From positions 186,001-250,000 of the forward strand of contig CAJTQR010000004.1 in assembly GCA_910578515.1 (NCBI GenBank): DNA of 64,000 nt, written 5' to 3'. The notes below the pieces were generated by a model that saw nothing but the letters and a program-made list of their open reading frames with translations, did no database searches and was not told the DNA's origin. The translations under genes were made by a program, and so were the position numbers. Origin of the DNA: an uncultured Duncaniella sp. Its GTDB lineage: Bacteria > Bacteroidota > Bacteroidia > Bacteroidales > Muribaculaceae. Below, piece by piece: positions 50,837 through 59,832 of this stretch; within the stretch, counting starts at the first letter, position 1, and each line of letters starts with the position of its first letter.

Positions 50837-53734
50837 ATGAGAAAGATAATCGCAATCCTAATGATAATATGCGCAGCGGTTGCCGGCACTGACCCTGCAT
50901 CGGCTGCTACAAGAAGGACTAAGGCTAAGAAAGCCAAGACTACCAAAGTGACAAAAACCAAAGCCAAGCCACGCATCAGTGTGGCCCGCCAACCATTTGT
51001 CACACGAGTTGACGCCCCCAAAGCTCCCCAAGGTCTCGATGGCAAGAACATAGCGCTATGGCAAAGCCACGGCAGATACTATGACCAGAAGGAGGAACGA
51101 TGGATGTGGCAACGCGCCCGTCTGATGGGTACCGTGGAGGACCTTTTTCCACAGGCTTTCGTACTCCCCTACCTCATCCCGATGCTTGAAAATGCAGGAG
51201 CTTACGTATTGGTTCCGCGCGAACGTGACCTTAACACTACAGAAATAATAGTAGACTTCGATGGCGGACTCGCTCAGGCATCCTACTCCGAGACAAACGG
51301 CTCGCAGAAGTGGTCACAAGCGCAGGGTAAGACCGGATTCGCATATACGAAAGAAGAACTCTCTAACTGGGACAACCCCTTCAGGATGGGTACAGTACGT
51401 GAAATCAAGACCGTGACCGACCGCAACCATAAGTCTACCGCCCAATGGTATGCCGATTTCCCCAAAGCCGGCTCATACGCTGTGTATATCAGCTACGTCT
51501 CCACTCCTGAAAGTGCTAAAGATGCCCGCTATACAGTCAATTCACTCAGCGGCAGCCAGGAGTTTGAGGTAAACCAAAGCATAGGCGGAGGCACATGGAT
51601 ATACCTCGGCACATTTCCTTTTGCCGCCGGAAAAAGTGACACTCCGGTAGTGGAGCTGAGCAATCTGTCAGCGCAGGCCGGTAAACTCATCACTGCCGAT
51701 GCGGTGAAAATAGGCGGTGGCATGGGCAATGTGAGCCGTTCAGCACCGGGAGGAGATGCCTCGGTGAGTGGCTACCCGCGTTTTACAGAGGGCGCACGCT
51801 ACTGGATGCAGTGGGCCGGTATACCGCGCAGCATCTACAGCGTATCGGATGGCACCAATGATTATGAGGATGATTTCAAAGGACGAGGCATGTGGGTCAA
51901 CTATCTCGCAGGAGGCTCAAGCACCGTGCCCGGACAGAAAGGGCTCGGAATACCTATTGACCTGTCGCTCGCGTTCCATACCGACGCCGGCACCACCGAC
52001 AGTCCAAATTCAACAGTAGGCACTCTGCCTATTGTCTATACAAAGGGTGGCACTCTTGGCAACGGTGAATCACGCCAGAACTCCGTGAAGTATGCCAACA
52101 TGGTGACCGACCAGATTGTCAGCGACATACAGACTTTGTACGAACCTACATGGGGACTACGGAAAATGCGCAACAAGCCCTATCATGAAGCAAAGGAACC
52201 TTTGGTGCCCGCGATGATACTTGAATTGCTCAGTCACCAGAACTTCGCTGACATGCGCTACGGACTCGACCCGACATTCCGTTTCCATGTAAGCCGAGCT
52301 ATATATAAAGGTATATTGAAATATCTGCATGAACGCGACGGTGTGCCGTATGTGGTGCAACCTTTACCCGTGGAGCAGTTCCAAATCACCGGAAAAGGTG
52401 AAAACTATCTCCTGTCATGGTCACCCGTAGCCGACCCTCTCGAGCCATCGGCTAACGCAAAATATTACATCGTATATGAGCGTATCGATGATGGTGCATT
52501 TACCGAATATGCCGTTGTTGATGACCCGCGCATCACTGTCACCGTCACCGACAACCATATCTACAGCTACAAAGTAGTGGCTGGCAACGATGGCGGCATC
52601 AGTTTCCCGTCTGAAATTCTATCGCTGTGCAACACCGGAACTGACCGTCCGCAGGTCAACATAGTGAATGGATTCACCCGCATCTCAGGTCCGGATGAAA
52701 TCTATGCCAACGGACAGATTGGATTCGACTATCAATCGGACCATGGTGTACCTTACATCAGCGATATTCTCTTCACCGGTTATCAGACGGAATTCCGTCC
52801 GGACGTGAAATGGATTAACAATGATGCACCCGGTCATGGAGCAAGTCATGCCACCCATGAGACCGAACTGTTTGCCGGAAACACATTTGACTTTGTGTAT
52901 GTCCATGGCAAGTCGCTCAAGGCTGCCGGTTATTCCTTCATCTCCTCTGGCGTGGATGCCTTTGTTTCAGGTATGCCTGAGACGCACATCGTTGACCTTA
53001 TATTGGGCAAACAGAAAGAGATAATCGTTGGAACGGCGAAGGAAACTAAATTCAAACCCTTCACAGCCGCGCTCAAACAGAGGCTCACTGAATTTTGCGA
53101 GACCGGTGGTGCCCTATTCGTGTCAGGTAGCTACATAGGCTCCGACCTGTTTGACAATCAGCACAGCAACGGCGAGACCTCAATCGCCGACCGTCGGTTT
53201 GCCAATCAAGTGCTTGGCATAGACTGGCATCAGGCCCAGGCTACCATCACGGGCAAAGTCAAGGAAATCAAGTCGAAGTATACCGAGTTCAAACCAGGAT
53301 TCAACTTCTCTTTCAATCAAGAGCTTAATGCCGATTGCTATGCCGTGGAATCACCTGAGTCATTCAACACCATCGATGGTTCATGTGGCGCGGCAATCCT
53401 ACGGTATTCCGAGAATGATTATGTAGCAGGCACCGCCTACGACCCCGGTACACACCGCACAGTGGTGCTCGGATTCCCCTTCGAGACTATTGACTCGGAG
53501 GATGCCCGAAACACCCTCATGGCTCAAATCATGAACTTCTTCACCACTCCCGAAGGTGTTCATCCCAACAACCGTGCCAAAGTTTATCCCGAAAATATAA
53601 TCGGTCAGGAAGCTCGACCTCTCACCCGCTCGGCATCCCCCCGCAGCCGAAATCTCGACCCTGGTGAAATCGCCGAAGCCGAGACCTCTCGCCGAGGGAA
53701 GGAAAAAGAGAACGGTAAGGACAAAAAAGCCTGA
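50837..53734 (+). CDS. Large amidase-like protein with golvesin and FN3-like domains
   Basis: A 965-residue exported protein. A signal peptide spans about residues 1-24. An N-acetylmuramoyl-L-alanine amidase (Amidase_3) fold appears split: IALWQSHGRYY with His78, TVEDLFPQAF with Glu101, then a golvesin-like beta domain (about 190-295), and LSLAFHTDAGT with His381 supplying the third metal ligand. An FN3-like region (about 510-590) and a C-terminal alpha/beta domain follow, with a Lys/Arg-rich tail. Such proteins are often labelled xanthan lyase, which I think is wrong here. It opens a cluster of peptidoglycan salvage genes, which supports a role in cutting stem peptides off muropeptides. Confidence 0.8.
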   Translation: MRKIIAILMIICAAVAGTDPASAATRRTKAKKAKTTKVTKTKAKPRISVARQPFVTRVDAPKAPQGLDGKNIALWQSHGRYYDQKEERWMWQRARLMGTVEDLFPQAFVLPYLIPMLENAGAYVLVPRERDLNTTEIIVDFDGGLAQASYSETNGSQKWSQAQGKTGFAYTKEELSNWDNPFRMGTVREIKTVTDRNHKSTAQWYADFPKAGSYAVYISYVSTPESAKDARYTVNSLSGSQEFEVNQSIGGGTWIYLGTFPFAAGKSDTPVVELSNLSAQAGKLITADAVKIGGGMGNVSRSAPGGDASVSGYPRFTEGARYWMQWAGIPRSIYSVSDGTNDYEDDFKGRGMWVNYLAGGSSTVPGQKGLGIPIDLSLAFHTDAGTTDSPNSTVGTLPIVYTKGGTLGNGESRQNSVKYANMVTDQIVSDIQTLYEPTWGLRKMRNKPYHEAKEPLVPAMILELLSHQNFADMRYGLDPTFRFHVSRAIYKGILKYLHERDGVPYVVQPLPVEQFQITGKGENYLLSWSPVADPLEPSANAKYYIVYERIDDGAFTEYAVVDDPRITVTVTDNHIYSYKVVAGNDGGISFPSEILSLCNTGTDRPQVNIVNGFTRISGPDEIYANGQIGFDYQSDHGVPYISDILFTGYQTEFRPDVKWINNDAPGHGASHATHETELFAGNTFDFVYVHGKSLKAAGYSFISSGVDAFVSGMPETHIVDLILGKQKEIIVGTAKETKFKPFTAALKQRLTEFCETGGALFVSGSYIGSDLFDNQHSNGETSIADRRFANQVLGIDWHQAQATITGKVKEIKSKYTEFKPGFNFSFNQELNADCYAVESPESFNTIDGSCGAAILRYSENDYVAGTAYDPGTHRTVVLGFPFETIDSEDARNTLMAQIMNFFTTPEGVHPNNRAKVYPENIIGQEARPLTRSASPRSRNLDPGEIAEAETSRRGKEKENGKDKKA

Positions 53735-53801
53735 CCTCCGGTAAATCTAAAGCAAAAATAAAAAAACATATTACCAACCATCTCTCATTACACACTCACT
53801 C

Positions 53802-55130
53802 ATGGAAAAAGACTGCAAGCATTCACGGCTCTCCACAGCGGCAATGAAGGATATTGCCGCTGCGGCGACCGGTGAATTTACCATCATACCTCTCACCGAC
53901 GACAACATCGAGTTCAATTATCTTGGCAAGAAACGTATGGAGGAAATACTGAAAGCATCGGGCGCCTCCATGGTTTACTCTGACTTCCTGACCGCCGGAA
54001 GTGACGGAAACACGTTGACACATCCTCTCACTGTCTATCAGGAAGGCTCTGTCCGTGACGATTTCGACTTCGGCAAGATTGTCATGGTCCCAACACATCT
54101 GCTCAGAGAGACAGTGGCTGAGATGACCGACGACTACGCCGCAGCCGGATGGTATGACCTACGCCTGCGCCTGTCACGCAAAGGTGCTATCCTACATATC
54201 TCCGAACCACTCTATATGGCAAACCGTAGAGATGATACCGGCAGTGAGGCGACACACTTCGCTTACGTGGACCCTCGCAACCGCACGTCGCAAATAGAAA
54301 TGGAATCTGCAGCCACCTCTCATCTTGCCGCTATCGGTTGCCTCGTCTCTCCTGAGAACCGCACACCCATTGACCTCAACACCGGAGACTTCCCGGTGGA
54401 GGCTTCGGTAATTATACCGGTGAGGAACCGTGCGCGCACCATAGCTGACGCCGTTGAAAGCGCCCTGTCGCAGACTCCGCCGTTTGACTTTAACGTGATA
54501 GTGGTCGACAATGCGAGCACTGACGGTACATCTGAGATTCTTTCCCGGATAGCGGCTGCAAATCCTCGTCTGAAAGTAATCGATACGCGCTCCACTCCCC
54601 ATGCCAATCTTGGCATAGGCGGCTGCTGGAATCTGGCTATCAACTCAGAGCATTGCGGACGCTTTGCCGTGCAGCTCGACAGCGATGACGTCTATAACGC
54701 CACAGATGTGCTGACACGCATAGTCGGCAAATTCCGGGACGAGAATTGCGGCATGGTGATAGGCTCATATCTCCTCACCGATTTCAACCGCAACGTCATT
54801 CCCCCCGGCTTGATTGACCATGCCGAATGGACAGATGCCAATGGCGCCAACAATGCCCTGCGCATAAACGGTCTTGGAGCTCCCCGCGCATTCTTCACTC
54901 CATTGGCAAGGGAAATCTCATTCCCAAATGTGAGCTATGGCGAGGATTATGCCATGGGGCTTGCCATAAGCCGGCGCTACCGCATAGGGCGTATATACGA
55001 ACCGCTCTACTTGTGCCGCCGTTGGGAAGACAACACTGACCACGCTCTACCGATTGAGAAAATAAACCGCAATAATCTTTACAAAGACTCATTGCGTACC
55101 ATCGAAATAAACGCACGTAAACACCGTTGA
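53802..55130 (+). CDS. Two-domain GT2 glycosyltransferase
   Basis: A 442-residue cytosolic protein. Residues from about 201 form a complete GT-A fold of family 2 (ASVIIPVRNRARTIADAVESAL, with VVDNASTDGTSEIL and the metal-binding DSDD at 293-296). The first 195 residues look like a degenerate second GT-A domain (IIPLTDDNIEFNYLGKKRMEEILK). No membrane segment is seen. It lies between the amidase-like gene and the DUF4922 gene, seven bases before the latter, so it belongs to the same operon. Donor and acceptor are unknown. Confidence 0.85.
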   Translation: MEKDCKHSRLSTAAMKDIAAAATGEFTIIPLTDDNIEFNYLGKKRMEEILKASGASMVYSDFLTAGSDGNTLTHPLTVYQEGSVRDDFDFGKIVMVPTHLLRETVAEMTDDYAAAGWYDLRLRLSRKGAILHISEPLYMANRRDDTGSEATHFAYVDPRNRTSQIEMESAATSHLAAIGCLVSPENRTPIDLNTGDFPVEASVIIPVRNRARTIADAVESALSQTPPFDFNVIVVDNASTDGTSEILSRIAAANPRLKVIDTRSTPHANLGIGGCWNLAINSEHCGRFAVQLDSDDVYNATDVLTRIVGKFRDENCGMVIGSYLLTDFNRNVIPPGLIDHAEWTDANGANNALRINGLGAPRAFFTPLAREISFPNVSYGEDYAMGLAISRRYRIGRIYEPLYLCRRWEDNTDHALPIEKINRNNLYKDSLRTIEINARKHR

Positions 55131-55136
55131 AAAAAT

Positions 55137-56099
55137 ATGGCAACAAAAGCAGCTCAAAACCCCATAATCGCGCTCACCCCCGAAGAATTCTATGACATTG
55201 AATCGGAGGAGTGGAAATTGCTCAGCGACAACCGTAACCATCTCAGCGATGCAATCGACAACGAGCGTCAGATACTCGACCTCGCATCCGATGTATGGGA
55301 GGTGTATGTGCGTTTGCTTGACTACCGCAAAGGCTCACTCTCGGCAAAGGTCGATGCCACCTCTCTGGCTGAACGCCCCTGCTTCCTCTGCGCCGACAAC
55401 CGCCCGAAGGAACAGGGTGTGATGGAATGGGAAAATTATGAAATCCTCGTCAATCCATACCCGGTGGGCGATTATCATTTCACCATTGCCTCAAATAAAC
55501 ATGAGCCTCAACGTATCCTCGGACGTATAAAGGATATGGCAAGAATCTCGCGACTCATGCCCGACAACTGCGTGTTCTACAACGGTCCGCTATGCGGTGC
55601 CTCGGCTCCCGACCATTTTCATTTTCAAGGAATACAAGGCTCTTTGTCGTTAAATATACACATCCCCCTCGACAAGCTCACTGAGGTTGTCAAATTCGGG
55701 AAGAGCAGAGTCTATCGTAGCAATCCCGACAATAGTCTGTTTCCATACCTTATCATCAATTCCGCCACAGACAAGGAGTTGGTAGAGATTTTCGACAAAA
55801 TTTATGCCGCACTCCCTCCTGCCGAACCTGAACCGATGATGAATATTGTAATGTTCAAGGACAATAGCCGCATCCGCACCATGATTGTACCACGCAAGCG
55901 GCATCGCCCTCTCTGCTATGGCACAGGCGAAGGTCAGATGCTCATAAGTCCGGCATCAATCGAGATGCTCGGCACATTTGTAACCTCGCGCAAAGAAGAT
56001 TTCGAAAGGCTCGACGGTGAAACGGTAAAACAGATATACCGCGAAGTCACCCTGGAGCCTGAGGAGTTTGAAGCAGTGATTGAAAAGCTAAAACAGTAA
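55137..56099 (+). CDS. DUF4922 protein, GDPGP1/Ap4A-phosphorylase-like
   Basis: A 320-residue cytosolic protein with a HIT-like active site: APDHFHFQG holds His160, His162 and Gln164 as in the GDP-hexose phosphorylase (GDPGP1) and Ap4A phosphorylase families. CFLCADNRPKEQ and ILVNPYPVGDYHFTI are further conserved stretches. It probably cleaves or forms a nucleotide-sugar or dinucleotide bond with phosphate; the true substrate is unknown. It sits between GT2 and SpoIID genes, suggesting that it feeds or drains the GT2 donor pool. Confidence 0.85.
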   Translation: MATKAAQNPIIALTPEEFYDIESEEWKLLSDNRNHLSDAIDNERQILDLASDVWEVYVRLLDYRKGSLSAKVDATSLAERPCFLCADNRPKEQGVMEWENYEILVNPYPVGDYHFTIASNKHEPQRILGRIKDMARISRLMPDNCVFYNGPLCGASAPDHFHFQGIQGSLSLNIHIPLDKLTEVVKFGKSRVYRSNPDNSLFPYLIINSATDKELVEIFDKIYAALPPAEPEPMMNIVMFKDNSRIRTMIVPRKRHRPLCYGTGEGQMLISPASIEMLGTFVTSRKEDFERLDGETVKQIYREVTLEPEEFEAVIEKLKQ

Positions 56100-56139
56100 C
56101 CCAAAGCAAACTCACCTCAAATATAAAAAAGTATACCAG

Positions 56140-57489
56140 ATGAGCGAACCCCATGTAAAAGTAGGCATCCTGTCGGCCGAGAAGGTTTCATTCACCCTCA
56201 CAGGCATCTATTCCACCCAAGTGGAGGATGTGGTGACCGGTGCACAAGAGGTAACGATTTCAGAATCAGGTCTGGCTCTGGAATGGAAAGGCTCCACATA
56301 TACATCACTTGAATTTACACCCACATCCCACCTCGGCGACAGTTTTGAAATTGAAGGGGTGACCATCGGTGTCAATTTCCATTGGGAACGCAGGGAGAAC
56401 CAACGGTTCCGTGGAGCGTTGCTGTTGAAACCGATTGACGGGAAAGTAACGGTCATAAATGAGGTAGGCATCGAGGAGTACCTTGTAAGTGTGATTTCAA
56501 GTGAAATGAGCTCCACCTCCTCTTTGCCACTGCTCAGAGCCCACGCTGTGATTTCGCGCAGCTGGGTGCTCGCTCAGATTGAAAACCGGGGCAACCGTAC
56601 TCAGTCGCGCTCTGCATCGGACTCTGCCGGGTCTTCATCATCACCCGTCACCACGGCAGCCGCTCGTGTCATAACCCGATATTGGGACCATGAGGACCAT
56701 CGCGATTTCGACGTATGTGCCGATGACCACTGCCAGCGTTACCAGGGCATATCACGCGTCTCAACCTCTGTGGCGGCAAGCGCGGTAGCCGATACGCGGG
56801 GAGAAGTGCTTACCTATGGCGGCAAGCTATGTGATGCCCGCTTCTCGAAATGCTGCGGAGGTGTGTTTGAGAAATTCGAAAATTGTTGGGAAAATAAACC
56901 TCATCCCTATCTTGTGCCCAGACGTGACGGTGTGGACGAGCTTGACTACCCCGACCTCACACGCGAGGAAGAGGCTCAGAGATGGATAATGGACTCTCCA
57001 CAGGCTTTCTGCAACACCACAAATGCCCGCATCCTATCGCAGGTCCTCAATAACTATGACCGCGAGACAGCCGACTTTTACCGATGGAGTGTGAATATCG
57101 ACCGTGAGAAGATAAAATCGTTAGTGAAGTCGCGCCTCGAGGTTGACCTCGGATATATCGTGGACCTCGAGCCTCTCAAACGCGGCACATCCGGCAGAAT
57201 TTACCAATTACGCATCAAGGGTACGGAGGGTGAGATTGTAATCGGGAAGGAACTGATGATACGCCGCACTCTTTCCGACAGTCACCTCTACAGTTCGGCT
57301 TTTACCGTGGAAAGGCATGACATTGATGCCGAAGGCATACCCGCGAGCTTCACCTTGCATGGAGCCGGATGGGGTCACGGCGTGGGACTATGCCAAATCG
57401 GGGCTGCAATAATGGGCGACAAAGGATACCGTTACAATGAAATCCTCGCTCACTATTATCCCGGCTCCACCCTCACCAAGCTATATTAA
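56140..57489 (+). CDS. SpoIID/LytB-domain protein without signal peptide
   Basis: A 449-residue protein of the SpoIID family, lytic transglycosylases acting on peptidoglycan lacking stem peptides. The core is VGIEEYLVSVISSEMSSTSS with the likely catalytic Glu122, then LLRAHAVISRSWVLAQI, CADDHCQRYQG, and at the end LHGAGWGHGVGLCQIGA. The N-terminus (MSEPHVKVGILSAEKV) has no signal peptide or membrane segment, so the protein appears to be cytosolic, unlike sporulation SpoIID. It lies 40 bases after the DUF4922 gene and 79 before the AmpG-like gene. It may act on imported glycan fragments. Confidence 0.88.
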   Translation: MSEPHVKVGILSAEKVSFTLTGIYSTQVEDVVTGAQEVTISESGLALEWKGSTYTSLEFTPTSHLGDSFEIEGVTIGVNFHWERRENQRFRGALLLKPIDGKVTVINEVGIEEYLVSVISSEMSSTSSLPLLRAHAVISRSWVLAQIENRGNRTQSRSASDSAGSSSSPVTTAAARVITRYWDHEDHRDFDVCADDHCQRYQGISRVSTSVAASAVADTRGEVLTYGGKLCDARFSKCCGGVFEKFENCWENKPHPYLVPRRDGVDELDYPDLTREEEAQRWIMDSPQAFCNTTNARILSQVLNNYDRETADFYRWSVNIDREKIKSLVKSRLEVDLGYIVDLEPLKRGTSGRIYQLRIKGTEGEIVIGKELMIRRTLSDSHLYSSAFTVERHDIDAEGIPASFTLHGAGWGHGVGLCQIGAAIMGDKGYRYNEILAHYYPGSTLTKLY

Positions 57490-57568
57490 TCATAATCTGC
57501 AGCCGCATCATTGACGCCAATCAGACCTTTTTTATAACCATTCATATTAACATTTCAAAAAGAGCGCC

Positions 57569-58852
57569 ATGTCTCAGACTCTAAAAAAAAGGAACCCATG
57601 GTTCTGGATTCCCACACTATACTTCGCCCAGGGCTTGCCCTACGTAGCCGTCATGACACTTTCGGTAATCATGTACAAACGTCTCGGCATCTCTAACACT
57701 GACATAGCGCTCTACACCGGCTGGCTTTACCTCCCTTGGGTCATTAAACCGTTCTGGAGTCCGTTTGTGGATATAATCAGCACCAAGCGGCGATGGACCA
57801 TAGCCATGCAATGGCTCGTGGCAATAGGGTTTGCGGGAATTGCCTTCACTGTCCCCTCCCCGCTTTTCTTCCAGCTCACGCTCGCCATCTTCTGGCTTGT
57901 GGCGTTTACATCAGCCACCCACGACATTGCCGCCGACGGCTACTACATGCTGGCGCTTACCGAACATGAGCAGTCGCTCTATGTGGGCATACGCTCCACA
58001 TTCTACCGTGTTGCCACTGTGATGGGACAAGGGATACTCGTGATTGTGGCGGGATACATCGAGACCTCCACCGGCAACATTCCGTTGGCATGGACGTGTG
58101 TTTTCGCCATACTTTCAGCCTTGTTCTTAGGATTCGCCATTTATCATTCATGGGCTATGCCTCAGGTGGAGAAGCCCTCGGTCGTAGCGCCTAAAAAGTC
58201 GGAAATCTGGAGTGAGTTCATCAATGTATTCATAGCCTTTTTTAAGAAAAAGCAGGTAGGAGTGGCAATCATCTTCATGCTCCTCTACCGCCTGCCTGAA
58301 GCCCAATTGGTAAAGCTCATCAACCCCTTCCTGCTTGACCCTGCGAGTGCCGGAGGTCTGGGACTGAGCACAGGTGAGGTCGGAGTGGTATACGGCACTG
58401 TAGGTATCATAGGGCTGACACTCGGTGGAATAATCGGCGGTATTGTGGCTGCTGCCGGCGGTCTGAAACAATGGCTGCGCCCCATGGCGTGGAGCATGTC
58501 GCTCACCTGTCTCACATTTGTCTATCTGAGTTTTGCCACCGCTCCCTCGCTGCTCACAATAAATATCTGTGTATTCATCGAGCAATTCGGCTACGGCTTC
58601 GGATTTACCGCCTACATGCTTTACCTCATCTACTTCTCCGAAGGAAAACATCGCACGGCCCACTATAGCATCTGCACCGGATTCATGGCTCTCGGCATGA
58701 TGCTCCCGGGCATGGCGGCAGGATGGATTCAGGAAACAATAGGTTATCAGAATTTCTTCATCTGGACTATGGTCTGCTGTGTAGCCACCATAGGCGTGAC
58801 ATACCTGCTGAAAATAGACCCCAACTTCGGCAAAAAGCAACATCAGGGATAG
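57569..58852 (+). CDS. AmpG/MurT-like MFS transporter for muropeptides
   Basis: A 427-residue inner-membrane protein with about 12 membrane segments of the major facilitator superfamily, AmpG branch. It has WIPTLYFAQGLPYVAVMTLSVIMYKRLG at the start, WLYLPWVIKPFWSPFVD, and the AmpG-like DIAADGYYMLAL motif. It should bring MurNAc, anhydro-muropeptides or disaccharides into the cytosol. Its place before the DUF1343 and BadF genes matches the MurNAc-uptake loci of Bacteroidota. Its end overlaps the opposite-strand TlpA-like gene by ten bases. Confidence 0.88.
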   Translation: MSQTLKKRNPWFWIPTLYFAQGLPYVAVMTLSVIMYKRLGISNTDIALYTGWLYLPWVIKPFWSPFVDIISTKRRWTIAMQWLVAIGFAGIAFTVPSPLFFQLTLAIFWLVAFTSATHDIAADGYYMLALTEHEQSLYVGIRSTFYRVATVMGQGILVIVAGYIETSTGNIPLAWTCVFAILSALFLGFAIYHSWAMPQVEKPSVVAPKKSEIWSEFINVFIAFFKKKQVGVAIIFMLLYRLPEAQLVKLINPFLLDPASAGGLGLSTGEVGVVYGTVGIIGLTLGGIIGGIVAAAGGLKQWLRPMAWSMSLTCLTFVYLSFATAPSLLTINICVFIEQFGYGFGFTAYMLYLIYFSEGKHRTAHYSICTGFMALGMMLPGMAAGWIQETIGYQNFFIWTMVCCVATIGVTYLLKIDPNFGKKQHQG

Positions 58853-59640
58853 TAGGCAACCCCTTCGGCTATTGCGTCACGAAGCCTGGAGAGGGATGCT
58901 GCATCAGTTATGGAACCGGAATGGATATATTTGACCTTTCCGTCTGTTCCTATCACTACGTTGACCGGCATTATTCCTGGGCTTGAAAACTTGGCATTTG
59001 CTTCGCGTGAAATGTCCAGGGCTGTAATCTGCGACAGATATTTCCATCTCGCGCCACGTGAAGTGGAAAAGAACTTTGCAAGCTCATCCCTCGAGGAGTC
59101 AATGCACACGGGTAGGAATATAAAATCGCTGTTGTTTTCAAAATCCGCTGCCACCGACGGAATATACTCCGGCTGAAGCTCTTTCAGACAATTTCCACAC
59201 CACGTAGCCCAGAAAGAGAGTAAGTAGCACTTCCCCTTCACTATCACATTGTCGATTACTTCCCCGTTGATATTTTTCATCAACCTAATCTGCGGCGCAT
59301 CATCTCCCACACTGAGCCGCAACGCACTTGCCCTGGATGCAGAGATTGCCTGCCCCATGGACAGCTCGATAATGGAGATGTCGCTATCCGGTCGTCGCAC
59401 AATGCTCATCTGACCGGGTTCCGACACGGAGTCAAGATAATGGGTGTAGACCAACTCACATGATTCCACTACAAGACTGTCATATTCAAAATGTGAGCGG
59501 CCTGACTTCAGGCTGTCAGGCACCGTGAGCCAAAAATTATTGTCAACCCTTGTGTTACCAACATAGTAATGTACCGGTACCTCCGCTACGGTCACGGCAG
59601 CTACTGCCAGTCCCACCAATATTCCCCATAATTTCTTCAT
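58843..59640 (-). CDS. TlpA-like thioredoxin-fold protein
   Basis: A 265-residue exported protein with signal peptide (LWGILVGLAVAAVTVA), an N-terminal region of about 110 residues of the DUF4369-like kind, and a C-terminal thioredoxin domain with the redox motif WCGNC in LLSFWATWCGNCLKEL. It probably keeps periplasmic thiols reduced or transfers disulfides. It lies on the opposite strand inside the salvage cluster. A -7 box (TACATTTG, reverse of 59664-59671) stands about 25 bases upstream of the ATG. Confidence 0.88.
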   Translation of the reverse strand: MKKLWGILVGLAVAAVTVAEVPVHYYVGNTRVDNNFWLTVPDSLKSGRSHFEYDSLVVESCELVYTHYLDSVSEPGQMSIVRRPDSDISIIELSMGQAISASRASALRLSVGDDAPQIRLMKNINGEVIDNVIVKGKCYLLSFWATWCGNCLKELQPEYIPSVAADFENNSDFIFLPVCIDSSRDELAKFFSTSRGARWKYLSQITALDISREANAKFSSPGIMPVNVVIGTDGKVKYIHSGSITDAASLSRLRDAIAEGVAYYP

Positions 59641-59832
59641 GACATATCAATTTATACTTTTGACAAATGTACGAATTTAATCCGGGATGCACTTGGAGAT
59701 ATGCGGTTTTATTGCTATTTTCGTGGTGATTTTTAGGATGTTTGAGGTTAATTACCTTATCTTAAACCATCCGTAAGTACATAGAAGCGTAGGTTAATTG
59801 TTATAGTTTCAGACAACCAATGCTTTGCAACA

